A DNA stretch of 64,000 nt from Aquanectria penicillioides (lineage: Eukaryota; Ascomycota; Sordariomycetes; Hypocreales; Nectriaceae). Under the pieces are notes generated by a model, which was not told the DNA's origin, made no database searches, and saw only the letters and a program-made list of their open reading frames with translations. The stretch covers positions 620,001 through 684,000 of the forward strand of contig PYIU01000004.1 of assembly GCA_003415625.1 (NCBI GenBank). The letters are read 5' to 3'. Position numbers and translations under genes: made by a program. Below are positions 11,698 through 24,519 of the stretch, piece after piece. The number at the start of each line of letters is the position of its first letter. The first letter of the stretch is position 1.

Positions 11698-14600
11698 ATG
11701 AGCTCTACGCTTTGCATCAACGATGGCTCCTTCGGACCGAGTGTCCAAGGATGTCGCGGTGATTTTGATTTTACTCAAAAGTTTGAGCGTATCTTTTTTT
11801 CCATCATTCCAGCCTCGGTGTTTGTCGCGGCCGCGATTGCACGTGTTGCAGTTTTGTCACAAGAACCCCGAATTGTCCGTGGTGTCATATTCCAATATGT
11901 CAAACTGGTAGGCTGACTCCTGAATTCGTAATCCTGGCTTTCAAGACAACAACCGCTAAAACTATGAAACTTGTAGGCAGTGGTTTTCGTGTATTCAGTT
12001 ACTCAGCTTGCAACCTTGATACTTCTCAACGCGGGAACCCCTGGGGTGGTTCACAGCCTCTCAACTGCCGGATGTGCTCTCGTGTTCGCGGCATCTCTTT
12101 TCGCTGCTGCTCTTTCATATGCCGAGCACTCTCGTTCTCGGAGACCATCGACATTGCTCAACCTTTATGTTTTGCTAACGCTACTTTTCGACATTGTTCA
12201 AGTGAGAACCGCGTGGCTCAGTATAACCAATACTCACCAGACTACATTGGCTCGTTTGTTTACTTCGTCAGTTGCAATCAAGGTCGTTGTCTTATGTCTT
12301 GAAGCTATTCCAAAGGCAAAATGGATTGATTGGAATGCCAGCGAACACAGCCCAGAGGAGTCCAGCAGTATCTTGAGCTTGGGTGTTTATTACTGGCTGA
12401 ACAAATTATTCCTGCGGGGATACCGAGCTGTGCTGGTTGTTGATGACCTGTATCCCCTAGATACAGGAATGTCAGCACATACATTGTATGAAAAATTAGC
12501 ACGCAAACTTCGAGTTGACCAATATCACAAAGAGACCAGTTTCGGTCTGTTGAAAGATCTGTCCAAGGCGCTGGTGGGACCGTTCTTGGCGCCCATTGCC
12601 CCAAGAATCGCGCTTATTGGGTTCAAGTTTTGCCAGCCCTTCTTCATCAATTCCATGCTTGATTATTTGCAAGCCCCGGATGATCCATCGACTGACAAGT
12701 TTGGATACGGGCTTATCGGCGCATGCTTCTTGATTTACTCCGGCATCGCTTTGTCTTCTGCCTGGTTCACCTATTACAACCAAAAGGCAGCTTACATGAT
12801 CAGGGGATGTCTCGCTGCAGCCATCTACAGAAAGACTACGCAGGCAAAATTGACTGCGGCAGACGACGCAGCAGCGATTACTCTGATGAGCACTGACTTG
12901 GAACGAATTATTAGAGGCAGTACTCCTGTCCATGATATATGGGCAAACACCATCGAAGTAGCCCTTGGCAGTTGGTTGCTGCAGAGGCAACTCGGGACAG
13001 CCTTCATCGCCCCTATTATCGTGATTACGGTTTGTGCGGGTGTTTTGACTTGGGTGTTGGGTCAAGTCGGCAAAAGGCAGGGTGCCTGGATGGGTAGAAT
13101 CCAGAACCGCGTTGGACTGACTTCAAACGCAATTTCCCACATGAAACTGTACAAGATCTCTGGTATAACCGGACCTGTAGCTGATCTGATACAAAACCTT
13201 CGAGTTGGGGAGATCAAAACTGGCAACAATCTCCGGTGGCTAATACTTGTCGGTGTGATGTTGGGTTTCTCGCCTCTCTGCATCTCGCCCGTCATTACCT
13301 TCGCTGTCACATCAAGCAATTTTGACGCGGCCAAGTTATTCACATCTCTTTCATATCTTATCCTTCTTACATCTCCTTTGGTTGTGATGTTCCAACTACT
13401 CCCATCTATATTCGCCGCGCTGACTTGCTTGCAACGGATTCAAAAATTCCTCGCAAATGAACCCCGCGTTGATTTCCGGAGACGACAGATCACTCCTGAT
13501 TTTTCAGACTCAGAAAAGACCAACCATGAAACAAATAACGGTGTACCTCTGGCCTTCAAGATTGAGGACGGACAATTTGGGTGGGGTGGTGACAAATTCA
13601 CACTGAATCAAATCAACACCTCAATCCCTGCGAACCAACTGACCTTGGTGGTAGGCCAGGTTGCATCTGGAAAGTCCACATTCTGTAAAGTCTTGCTGGG
13701 TGAAGTGCCAGTGGCCACAGGAACGGTAACGGCATTCTTTCCTGCATCTCACGTCGGCTACTGCGAACAAACCCCGTTCCTTTACAATGCATCGTTTAGG
13801 GACAATGTTATCGGCCATTGCGAATTCGATCAGAAAAAGTATGATGGGATCATAGATGCTACGATGTTGAGCGCAGACATTCAACTACTTCCTGACGGCC
13901 ACAACACAAAAATTGGTAGCAATGGTATCATGCTGAGCGGTGGTCAAAAACAACGAGTATCAGTAGCTCGAGCTTTGTACTCAGAATCCGACGTTATGAT
14001 ATTTGATGACATTCTCAGCGGACTCGACAATGATACACAAGCCGAGCTCTTCCGTCGTGTATTTGGCCCGAACAGCATCACCCGCCGACGAAATGCCACG
14101 GTTGTCATCTGTACGCACTCGGTTCGGCATTTGCCAACGGCAGACCACATCATTGCCCTTGACGGCGACGGCACTATCATAGAGCAGGGAACCTTTCAGG
14201 AACTTGTACAAAACAACAAATATGTACAAAGTCTTGGAGTAAGAGAAGGCACAGAGACGCCACAAAGCGAGGTAGAGAAAGTATCTAAGGACCAACAAGC
14301 TGTGGCCCCATCCAAGCCGACCTCAATTGGATTCAAGGCTGCCCTAGACGACAAGGCTCGACAGCAGGGAGATTTCAGCATATACAAGCATTACTTTAGT
14401 AATGTCGGCGTTTTCAACGCGTTTCTCTTGGTTCTCAGCGCTATTTTCTTTGGAGCTTCAAATAACCTCTCAACGATTTGGCTGAAGTTTTGGTCTGAAG
14501 ATTCATTCGACAGGTCGGTTGGCTTCTATGTGGGAATTTTTGGTCTCTTTAAGGTGTCAGAGATCGCTTTTCTGGGTTTGAATGCGATGACTTCGTTCAT

Positions 14601-16236
14601 CTTTTTGATCTCGAGATCCGGGGCAGCATTTCATAAACGAGCAATCACCACTGTTGTCACAGCACCACTCAAATTCTTCACTACGACTGATTCTGGGGTT
14701 GTGACAAATTTGTTCTCTCAGGATATGACTATTATAGACGGCGAACTCCCTATGTCATTGACCAATGTTGCAATTAAATCGGCAGACTGTATCGGCATGG
14801 CGTTTGTGGTAGCGTCTGGGTCACCATACCTCGCCGTTGGTTATCCATTTTTGTTAGCCATTCTATTCTTCTTGCAAAAGTTCTATTTGCGGACCTCACG
14901 ACAACTTCGACTTCTTGATCTTGAATTTAAGAGCCCCTTATAGTAAGTAATATTCTCCAAAAAATGAAGATGAAAGATGGCAGGCTAAACTAGATCCAGC
15001 ACACATTATCTCGATACCATCAAAGGGGTGGCCACAATCAGGGCCTTTGGTTGGGAGGCGCTTGATATTGAACACAACAATAGCATCCTTGACACATCAC
15101 AGCGATCGGCTTATTTGCTTGTCATGATTCAACAATGGATAGGGACGACTCTCCTTTTCATCACCATGGGAATCGCTGTCTTCCTAACTGCCCTTGCTAC
15201 GCAGCTGGGAGCAAATACCGGACTCACCGGAGCTTCTTTAGTGACATTGCTAAATTTCAGCGATACGGTATCCCATTTAATTCAAAGCTACACTTTGTTA
15301 GAGATTTCGCTTGGCGCGGTTAATCGCTTAAGAACCTTTAGTGAGACAGTCAAGCCAGAGGATCAACCAGGAGAGGATCTGGAGCCTCCAGCGGACTGGC
15401 CAAGAGGCGGACGCATTGATATTAAGGATGTATCTGCGTCATATGAATCAGAGCTAGAGGCTCAAGCTGGGCAGGTGGATGAATCACAACTCAACCTCGT
15501 TATCCGCAACCTCACCCTGAGCATTCTCCCGGGCGAAAAGCTCGCTGTTTGTGGCCGCACCGGAAGCGGCAAGTCGACTCTCATCCTTCTGCTCCTTCGA
15601 CTCCTGGATCCTCTGCCGTCGTGCAGTCAAAATATGGAAATTGACGGTACTCCATTTCACCGCCTCGACAGAGGAACCTTGCGCAAGCGGATTATTGCTA
15701 TTCCCCAAGACGCTGTCTTTTTACCGGATGGTAGTACGATCAAAGCGAACATCGATCCTCTCGAAGTCGCTACTACGCAGGAGTGCCTCGACGTTCTTAC
15801 GGTAGTTCGACTCGCCCATTTCGTGGAATCCCACGGTGGTCTTGATGCCGGAATGGCCGCCGATGACCTCAGTGCAGGCCAGAAGCAGTTGTTCAGTCTC
15901 GGGAGAGCCATCCTCCGACGTCGTGTTCGCGAGCGCCTTACGAGAAATGAGAAACTAGGTGGAATCCTACTCCTAGACGAAGTAAGCAGTAGTGTGGATA
16001 AGAATACGGACCGTGCCATGCAGGAAATGATTTGTTCCGAATTTGCGAACTTCACAATCATCATGGTTTCGCACAGGCTCGGAATGGTTATGGATTTCTT
16101 CGATCGTGTCATAGTGCTTGATAAAGGAAGACTTGTGGAATCAGGTAGCCCTAGAAAACTAGTTGAAACGCCCGGTAGTCGTTTCGGAGAGTTGTGGTCC
16201 ATTGAAAACCACGATTCCGGCAGTAGCAGCGAGTAA
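11698..16236 (+). CDS. ABC-C (MRP-type) full-length transporter
   Basis: ATP-driven membrane exporter, 1470 residues, with an N-terminal membrane extension and two TMD-NBD halves. Exons 11698-11907, 11977-14942 and 15000-16236; introns are 69 and 57 bases and all phases agree. The start is set by a typical ABC-C beginning (C-I-N-D-G-S-F-G-P-S-V-Q-G-C-R-G-D-F-D-F). NBD1: Walker A G-Q-V-A-S-G-K-S-T (about residue 630), signature L-S-G-G-Q-K-Q-R (about 723), Walker B V-M-I-F-D-D, where Asp replaces the catalytic Glu as is usual in ABC-C NBD1. NBD2: Walker A G-R-T-G-S-G-K-S-T (about 1243), signature L-S-A-G-Q-K-Q (about 1348), Walker B I-L-L-L-D-E and switch H in V-S-H-R-L. Likely located in the plasma or vacuolar membrane and exporting conjugates or metabolites; the substrate cannot be read from sequence. 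It converges on the ABC-G gene. Confidence 0.95.
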
Positions 16237-16447
16237 GCTTGGTTAGGATGTCTCCTAGTAGAGATAAACGTTAGAATTCGAAAAATAGTAACTGGCAATT
16301 TTATTTGTTGGAAATTGACGTTGAAGATGGATATTATCAATTTATTTAGGATTATTTGCTCAGAAAAGGCTTTGGGTATTTTGCAAAGTCAACTTTTATC
16401 TATGGATCATTATATGGCTTTTAAATCATTTGCCCCTCGTGGGCAAT
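16237..16447. other. Short convergent 3' intergenic space
   Basis: Only 211 bases separate the stop codons of the two convergent transporter genes. The sequence is AT-rich (TTTATTTAGGATTATTTG and similar) and must hold both poly(A) regions, so the 3' UTRs may overlap in antisense. Confidence 0.6.
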
Positions 16448-19400
16448 TTATCGTCTGTTAAAGTTGAGGAAGCGGCTCTGCAGAGCGGAATTAGTACTTG
16501 TTATAACACGACGAAGATAGGTCAAGGGTAATGGAAACTTACCGCCAGGATCAGGATGATCAAGTTGCTGCCCACAAATGCACAGTAAATGCCCAGGTCT
16601 CGCCAGCGGTTATCGAAGGACAGGTTGAAAGTCTTATAGAACTCGTCGCCGACCTTGTAGGCGCAGTACTCGCAGTTCTGGGTGGCGTTGTTGACGAGAT
16701 AACCCGAACCGCCACGCTCAAAGAAGGGTTGCATGTACTCGCCGCAGGTCATGTTCGGAGGAGCAGTGAAGGCGTTGAGCTCGGTAGACGTGCAGACGAC
16801 AGGAAGCTGGTGCAGGCCTGTGGTAACCATGCCACTAATGAGACGGGTGAAGGGTCAAGCTGGTAGAGCCAGGCACGCCAGAAACCGGGCATTTGGGGGG
16901 AGAAATGGTGACACCGCAGAAAAGAGCGAAGTTGATGATAATGAAGGGATCAAACTGAGCCGAGATGAAGGGTGAGGGAGTGAGCGAAGCAAGACCTTGA
17001 CCAAGGGTGACGGCGAAGATCTCGGTGATGAGCACCATGAAGAACTGATAACCGGCACGGGAGGAGTCGTTCTGGAAACCCGGCATAAAGTAAAGAGGGA
17101 GATAGAAGGCCACGGCGCACAGGATAGAATAAGGCATCTCAGCGGTGATGATGGAAATAACGAAAGTGAAAGGCGAGTACATCTTGGACGAGGCTTCGCG
17201 GAAGAACAGCGCACGCTTGATGTGGAACATGACCTCGACTTGGGTGATAATCAGAGCAGGAAGAACGGTAACCTGGAAGATGACGAAGACCTTGTACTGA
17301 AGAGAAGATCGCGAGTCGTCCAAGTTGAGATATGTTAGACCGGTAATGAGAGCCACAACAACGTGACTGAAGATTCGGGTGAAGAGGTAGTTAGGAGAGC
17401 GCCAGAAAGATCGGAACATGCGTCTGACCACAATCTTGAGCTGATGACTAAAAGGAGAGGCGTACTCCTTCTCCAGTTCGGGGTTCGAGTTGGTGTTCGC
17501 CAGCTTCCTGTCCTGCTTCATCTGAACGATAGACTTTTTAGTAGCAGCCAGCTCAGGGCTGTCATCCCAGATATCGGCCCAGTCACGGTCACCAACACGG
17601 GGGGAGCTACCAGCTCCAATGGCCTCGAGCATATACTCAGCGACGTTCTCTGTGGGGGGAGCCTCGGCACCGTGCTGGGCAAGGTAGCCTCGCAAGATAG
17701 AGGCATCCTTACCAATGTCACCGAAGTAGACAGTGCGGCCACCACGCTGAAGCAGAAGAAGACGATCGAAGTTCTCGAAGAGGGCGGCGTTGGGTTGATG
17801 AATGGTGCAAAGAATAGCCTGGCCGGAAGCAGCCAACTTCTTCAAGAATCGGACAATGTTGAAGGCGCTCTGGCTGTCGAGACCAGAAGTAGGCTCGTCC
17901 AGGAACAAAAGCAATTCGGGCTTGGCGGCGAGCTCAACGCCAATAGTCACACGCTTACGCTGCTCAACAGTAAGACCAGCTTCAGCGGTTCCAATAATGC
18001 AGTCGGCAATGGCCTCCATCTCAAGCAGGGAAATAATCTCCTCAACATACGCGTGACGCTCGGGAATTGGGACATCGAAGGGCTGGCGGAGTTCGGCGGA
18101 GAATCGAAGAGCCTCTCGGACGGTCTGGGTAGGCTCGTGAAGATCAAGCTGCTCGGCGTAAGAGGTAGATCGCTGGAATTGCTTGCCAGGCTTGGCGCTG
18201 TCGACCAGAATATCACCAGCAATGACACCAATGTTCTTTCGAGCAGCCAACACATCCAGCAGAGTGGTCTTTCCGGCACCCGAAGCACCCATGAGAGCAG
18301 TCAGCTCACCAGGTCGGACATAACCAAAGACATTGTTGAGAAGACGGCGAGTGCCCCCGGGGACAGGGACATCATAGTTGAGGTTCTCCCAGGTCAGGAT
18401 GCTCTCAGAGATAATCTTGAGGTCCGAGCCTTCCTCGTTGGTCTTGTCCTTTCGCTTAGCGTCTCGCTTCTCGGTAAGCTTCTCGTTGAGAGCCATGCGC
18501 TCCTTGTTAGGTCTGGCGTAGACCTTGAAGGAGTTGCCGCCCATGCCAAACTTGACAAACTCGCCCAAGACAACGTTCATGATCAGGAAGAAGATGATAA
18601 GGGCCATGACAATACCCCAGTTGCGCCAGAGATCGCCAGGGAAGTAAGAGAAGCCCTGGGAAATGTAGTCGGAGCCCTTGATGAAGGTGGTGCCGCTTGT
18701 CGAGCCGGGAAGAGTGCAGACCTGGTAGTTGATGTCGTCGTAGCCAGGGCCGGAGGGAATCAACGAATCAGCAGTGCAAGTCATATCGATACGCATAAAC
18801 TCGTTCTGCATCATAGAGCTGAAGGACAGACCGAGGACGTTGACCCAGTAGATCCATCGCAGCCAAACCTTCTCAGATTGGTACTGGATGAGATACCCAG
18901 AGGTGGTAACAAAGAGCGTAATAATAACGACGGCAAACTTGATGGCGTAGTCGAAGTCGGGGCTGACACATCCGATGATACGGAAGAACAGAGTCATGGC
19001 GATGTTTCCGGACAGAATCATGAGGTAGTAGGTGAAGAAAGCGCCTGCGTCTCTCACCAAGCCAGTCATGAAATAAGTGATAATACAGAAAACCAAAATC
19101 TGACTAGCGGCGAATGCTTGGTCGACAAAGATCTGGGCAATCCACAGAGCAGAAGGTCGGTGGAAAGCATAAGCCTTGTGCTTGTTGACGATGGCGCGAC
19201 CAGTCATTGTACCACCGAGCTCGGAGAAAGCCTGGAAAGCGTTGAACAGAAGAGCGATGAATAGGAGACCACCCTTGCTGAACGCACTAGCCGAGGTCTT
19301 TCCGAGGTTGAGGAACAGGGTACCGAGGACAATGGCGATGACAATGCTGCGAAGCCAGGCGAGGGTGAGGTTCAAGCGATCCTGGATCTTGAGGGTGAAC

Positions 19401-20928
19401 TGGCGCTTCATGAGCGCCCAAACCTGAAGATGGAAGCCGACCTGGTACACGGACTTCTTGGACGTCCCACGTTTGCCCTCCTTGACAGCAACCTGGAAAT
19501 CATCATGCTTTTCCTGCTCACGCTGGAGACTGGTCTTGTACCCGGCCATCTCTGCCTCCAGAGCCTTCTGTTGGTTAGAACGCTTGAAGGCCTCGAGAAG
19601 AGACTCGGGGCTGTGAGGGGCATTCTTAGCCGAGCGGCCCTCAACGTAGGTTCGCTCGAACTCGTCAGTGCAGGCAGTTAGATAATCGGCACTGGTCATT
19701 CGAGGTCGGGGGCAAAGCCAAGGCCTTCGAAGTAGGCACGAGCGGCGGAAGCGGCACCGAAGTAGACCTGCTTGCCCTCGTCGATGACCATGACCTTGTC
19801 AAAGAGGTTGTAGATGTTCTCAGAAGCCTGGTAGAGCGAAACAAAGGTGGTGGTCTTGTACAGGTTGGTCTGGATACGAAGAGACTTGGCGAAATCCAGG
19901 GCGGTACTGGCGTCGAGTCCTCGAGTACTGTTGTCCCATGAGAGGATACAGGCGTTGGTGATCATGCCCTCAGCGATGGACACACGCTTGCGCTCACCAC
20001 CAGAGATACCTCGAATGAAGTGGTCACCGACGACCGTCTTTCGGGTGTGCTCAATGTTGAACATCTTGAGGAGCATAGTAATAACGCTCGACTTGAAGTC
20101 CTCCTTGGACATGTTTCCAGGTCGCTTGGCGGGCATCTTGGTGTCCAGAGCGAAACCCAGAGTTTGCTCAACGGTCAAGGTGGGGTGGTGAATATCGTCC
20201 TCAGCGTTGTAAATGGCTTCTCCACGGTACTGGTCGAATTCCTTGGCAGTCCAGGGGCCATACAGAACATCTCCAGTGACAGAGGTGTAACCATATCGCT
20301 GGTTGGCGATGCTCTTCAGGAAAGTGGTGCAGCCGGATCCGGGCTTTCCAAGAACAAGAACCATCTCACCAGGCTTGCAGACACCCTGGAAGTTGTCGAG
20401 AAGAGTGGCTTCGAAAGGCTTGGGGCCCAAACCGAGCATGTTGAGGGCGGGGGTGATGACGTTGAAGAAGTTGACAAAGGCGTCGGGGAAGGTCTGGACA
20501 TAGTTGGTCATACCGCCATAACCCTTGACGGTCAAGTTATCCCAGTAGGCACCAATGTGCTTGGATCGAATTCCAGCTTCTCGCTCAGCATGCAAGTTGC
20601 CTCTCAGGGCAGCCTCCAGATCGAAGACGGAGATGTCGTCAGAGATCTCGAGTCCAGGAGCATCCTTTTCAGGATCCATGCTTTTCCTGCTCTTCTGACG
20701 ACTAGCTCGCGAGACCCCAGTGAACTCCCTCTGAAGTTCAGCAAACTCTGCTTCAGCCTGCTCGATGGAAACACCACCGGCTCGCGCAAGGGAAGCGCGC
20801 CTCTCAGCGGCAGGGCCATCGACGGTCGAGCCAGAGTCATGGGAAAGTCGATAGGGAGGTTCAATTTCCTCGGGGTGATGGCCAGCGGCAACAGCCTCTT
20901 CGGCCTTTTCAAGTGCCCTCTCAGCCAT
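16448..20928 (-). CDS. ABC-G pleiotropic drug resistance (PDR/CDR) transporter, with single-base frame breaks
   Basis: Full-size (NBD-TMD)2 exporter of the fungal PDR family, about 1472 residues when the three breaks are ignored. Start codon 20928-20926; last exon 16448-16477 after a 65-base intron (16478-16542) with donor GTAAGT and a TACTAAT branch site. NBD1 has the PDR-type Walker A G-K-P-G-S-G-C-T-T (about residue 194), signature I-S-G-G-E-R-K-R and Walker B W-D-N-S-T-R-G-L-D; NBD2 has canonical G-A-S-G-A-G-K-T-T (about 880) and L-F-L-D-E-P-T-S-G-L-D. Between them is a TMD with several spans, repeated at the C-terminus. The frame is broken at 19708-19712 (C5 on the coding strand), 16895-16900 (C6) and about 16850-16852; each needs one more base to restore a family-typical reading (for example D-P-F-T-R-L-I-S-G). 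Everything else is intact, so sequence error is more likely than gene decay. PDR proteins export azoles, toxins and secondary metabolites from the plasma membrane. Confidence 0.92.
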
Positions 20929-21982
20929 TGTTGGGTGTTCAATGGAGTACAATGGCAATCAATTGTAGTTAAGTAAACAGTGCTCGAAACCGAGACTGTG
21001 TTGGGAGCCCAAAAGTCACCCACCGCGGAATCGAACTAAGTAAAGAGTGAAGACGGCTACTGAATTGGGACTCAGGTTGGTTCTAAGAATAACAAGAAAG
21101 GGAATATGGGTTAAAATGGCGGGGGGGGGGGGAAGAAGAGGGAAAGGAAACGAATTGACCAAGTTTTGGTCCTTGGGTGGAACAAACAAAAGAGGCGAGG
21201 CAACGTGAAAACGAAAGTCGGTGTCGGCTGGTTTGTTTAAAGACATCAAACCCTTTGCCCCATCGGGGAAAAAAAGGCATAAACTCGAGACCAGGGTCCA
21301 TCTCTGATGCAGCGGCCAGCACTCCGTATCCCACATTACCAATCAACGACGCAAAGTCGGAGCTAGGCTTAAACCCGTAGGATGGGGGAGGGAAAGTCTC
21401 CTCGGTGACTCCACCGGCAAACAAGGAGCCAGCAAGCAAACGTCGCAAAGGGGCAGCCTCAACGCAACCGTGGTTTTGCCATCCGGCACGCATCAGCGCG
21501 CACCGTGGCGGCCGTGGCGCACCAGCGGGCAAGCGGGTCATGGCCGAAGCTACGGCCGAATTGTGAAGGCGAAAATTTGTCAGGGAGTGGGGCGTCAAGA
21601 GAGAATTCGAGTCATCCGGTAAGCCAAGATGATCAAAGGAGAGTTGGGCCGGGCGATTGGCTGAAAGCGGGAGCTTAAAGTTGCTTTGCCCGGGGCCTTA
21701 GCCTAAGGCAATGTTGGTGTACTCCGTAGTGATGGATGTGTGGAGTCGTGGCGGGTTGTGTGGGAGAGCAAAGGACAAGGGAAGTGGGAGAGTGGGAGAG
21801 AAGGGGGGGCTCCAGCTTCTACATACGGATGAGGTTGTGAGATGTGGACGTGGAAGTGGATGTGGAAAGCCGTCGTGGATGAGATGAGGTGGAGACTTGA
21901 GACGCTCTGTCGGATCCGCGACTGGGATTAGGAGCAGGGAAGTATAATCAACAAAGTCTTGTAAACCAGATTGAGCAAGGAA

Positions 21983-21985
<3 letters not shown>

Positions 21986-22028
<43 letters not shown>
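21986..22028 (+). repeat. (GA)21 microsatellite upstream of the ABC-G gene
   Basis: Perfect AG/GA dinucleotide repeat. On the coding strand of the ABC-G gene it reads as a CT tract about 1.06 kb before the start codon, either in the promoter or in a long leader. Confidence 0.95.
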
Positions 22029-22033
<5 letters not shown>

Positions 22034-22165
22034 CAAATAACTCTTGGTTGATCATCGCATTATAACCATGAGTATGAGCATGACCCAATTGCTGTTCGCT
22101 CCTCCCTTGACCAATTGATCCCGTCACGTCAAGTTACTATGCACTTCCTCTTCTTCTCCTCCTCT

Positions 22166-22195
22166 TTTCTTCTTCTTCTTCTTCTTCTTCTTCTT
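22166..22195 (+). repeat. (TTC)n trinucleotide repeat
   Basis: About ten TTC units within a wider pyrimidine-rich stretch from 22143. Not part of a supported coding sequence. Confidence 0.9.
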
Positions 22196-24519
22196 ATCGC
22201 CCCCGCCTTGTCAAATCTGGCTTCGGATATTACCTTGTCATCACACCTGAAACCTGGGGAGTCGGTCGTCGCGTTAGTGAAGAGACATCGATTTTGGCAG
22301 CTGAGAAGAGAGGGAACCAGCCCAACCAGCAGCCTGCGAGGTTGCCTTTTGACATGGAGGCATGTCTATGCCGAACCAGGGATGCCAGCTACGCCCTGAC
22401 ACCCAATCTCAGCCTGTGGAGCCTCGGGAAAACTTCGCACATTGCCCAATGCACGCCAGCTCAAGAAGACAATCCATCGCCAGTACGGAGTTACTGCAGT
22501 GTACTTTGCACGCACATTCTGTACATGCGCTGCGTGATTGCAGCACGGCACGCGTGGAGCGTGGTATTGCGCATGGGGGTAGATGACGTGGGTTCTCGGA
22601 TCGTGCCCTTGCTAGGGTCCAAAGCCGCGCCACGGGGAGACGAAGCGGTCGAAGCACACTTGCGTTGAACATACTTCCATTTCCAGGCATATGGCTAACG
22701 GGTCGCCTAGCCGTTCTGGTCCAAATATCATTGTCGACTCATCCTGTGTCACAATGTGTTTGCACGTTGCCTCTTTTATTTTTTTTATTACTCTCTTTCT
22801 TTCCTTTTTTTCAAGTCACATCTAAAAGGAGGGTCGCAATGGATCGTTACACACACCTACACGTTCACACTGTTGAACATGCAGCCGGCCCGGATGAACA
22901 CGCGGCGGTTGTTCTCTCATTCAATTCGACCACTGAATGCACGAATAAACGTACATAAACGAAGTGCCGATTTCCGAATAAGAAGAAAAAAGAAAAGAAA
23001 AAAAATTACCTTTCAACGTACGGCAGGCATGTCAACAGCGTGGGATTAGGCACTGACGAATCAGCCGGAGCGCGCAATCTGCACATGGATCCATGGGAGC
23101 GAGGTTACAGGGCCTCGCGCGTGCCCCACAAGCACCAGCGACAGCCGTCCCAGGAATTCTGAAAGTTCCCTGTTTGTGCATGTGTTGTGCAGGCCTTGGC
23201 TTCTCGCCCACCGCTTAATCGCGGGTCGGGTCATTCTAGGGCGACGCAACAAAGCGAGCGACCACCCGGGGAGCGGCAAATGTGATATGTGTGATATGTG
23301 TGATATGTGTGGCTGAGATCATGTGTATTTGTATTCGGGCTAGGCACCTTCTGGCCTCGCCGAGCTCTCCCGAGAAAACAACGACGTTACATGTTACACA
23401 GAACCATCTTCAAATAATGAGACTCAGTTCTCCGAATCGAGAAACGAAAGGCAAAGGCAGTTCGGGGTTGGGCCTTGAGTTGCCTGCCCCAAGACATGCC
23501 CCAAGACATGCATCAAGCAGCAGCAGCAGCAACAACAACGAGGACCCAGCCTCAGCTCCGATTTGATCGCTACCGGACCGGCATAAAGAAGACGTACGTA
23601 GTGTACCGGTATGTATTTGCTGTGTGGCGGGGAGTGGAGCATTGGACTTTTTTTTTCCCTTTTGTTTTCAGTAGCCAACACCTTCGTCAAGGATCAAATT
23701 GAGATAGGCCGCATATTCTCCGTTTCGAGTACGTACTCCAATAGTGTCGGCGCAAATTGCCAAACATTGAAGCTGGGGTTGCCAGCACACATTGGGGGTA
23801 GGCTCGTCACGTGCCTCCCTCCCCCAGGCCAACTGTTCACGGCTAAATTCGGCTCCGCCCGGACTTCGGCCGGTGCGGCCCCCGGACGGCCCAAGTTCTT
23901 GGCTCACAGCCAACTGTATTTCTCATCAGCTCCCAATTTTTTGTCCGTCGTTAGATTCCTGGATTCTCGTATACGGGCAACTCATCTTAAACGAGCACTG
24001 CCTGGGTGGGTAAATACATGCAAGGCTCCATCAGGGTCTGACAGGGGTGCGGAGAATCTATTTAGCAGACACCCACATTATTTTTTACCCCTGTCATAAA
24101 ACCCCAACAACCTTCCTTTCACGGCAAATTCATGAAGGTCAGAAAAAGAGCCTTTAGCAGACTGGATTGGGTTCAAAAAGGGGTCAAACACATATCTACG
24201 GCACCAAAGTACGTCAAATTAGCCAATCAACTACCCAATGCTTCGCAGTCTTCGCATCCTCATCATTGTTACCGGATCGGAAAGAGTGAGACATACATGA
24301 TGATTCAAACTGAGTCGCCGAAAGGAAATAATGCCATGCAGCCGCCCAAGACATAGGAAAGCCCAAATCCGCCCCAATTGCAGTAACAAGCTGTTGTTGT
24401 AATGTTCGTCCAAGTGTGAACCATGATTTGTAAAACAAAAGAAGTAGCCTCGGATCGCAAACTCGCCCACTTCCCGGCCCCCGAAACACGGCCCCACACG
24501 CTTGAGACTGCCTCTCTCT

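Larger units (their letters stand above)
20929..24519. promoter_or_regulatory. Gene-free upstream region of the ABC-G gene
   Basis: No supported gene in about 3.6 kb. The part up to about 22060 is the likely promoter and leader of the ABC-G gene and includes a (GA)21 tract. Farther on there are a TTC array, a triple TGTGATATG repeat at 23280-23311, a duplicated GCCCCAAGACAT at about 23488-23511 running into (CAG)n/(CAA)n, and T-rich runs. The 24100-24519 part is probably the 3' flank of the coiled-coil gene. Confidence 0.5.

Noticed and set aside
15657..16340. Minus-strand open frame of 227 codons
   Set aside because: Antisense shadow of NBD2 of the ABC-C gene.
17363..19264. Plus-strand open frame of 633 codons
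   Set aside because: It lies fully antisense to the ABC-G transporter, whose protein sequence is unmistakable; the frame is open because of codon bias (GC-rich third positions) in the real gene. Composition is Glu/Asp/Val/Leu-rich without motifs.
7926..20928. Calling the methyltransferase-transporter group a biosynthetic gene cluster
   Set aside because: No backbone or tailoring enzymes beyond the methyltransferase are present in the window.
20020..20976. Plus-strand open frame of 318 codons
   Set aside because: Antisense shadow of the N-terminal part of the ABC-G gene.
20995..21045. Possible minus-strand tRNA end (TTCGATTCC-like T-loop sequence)
   Set aside because: The T-stem does not pair and no anticodon or acceptor stem can be formed around it.
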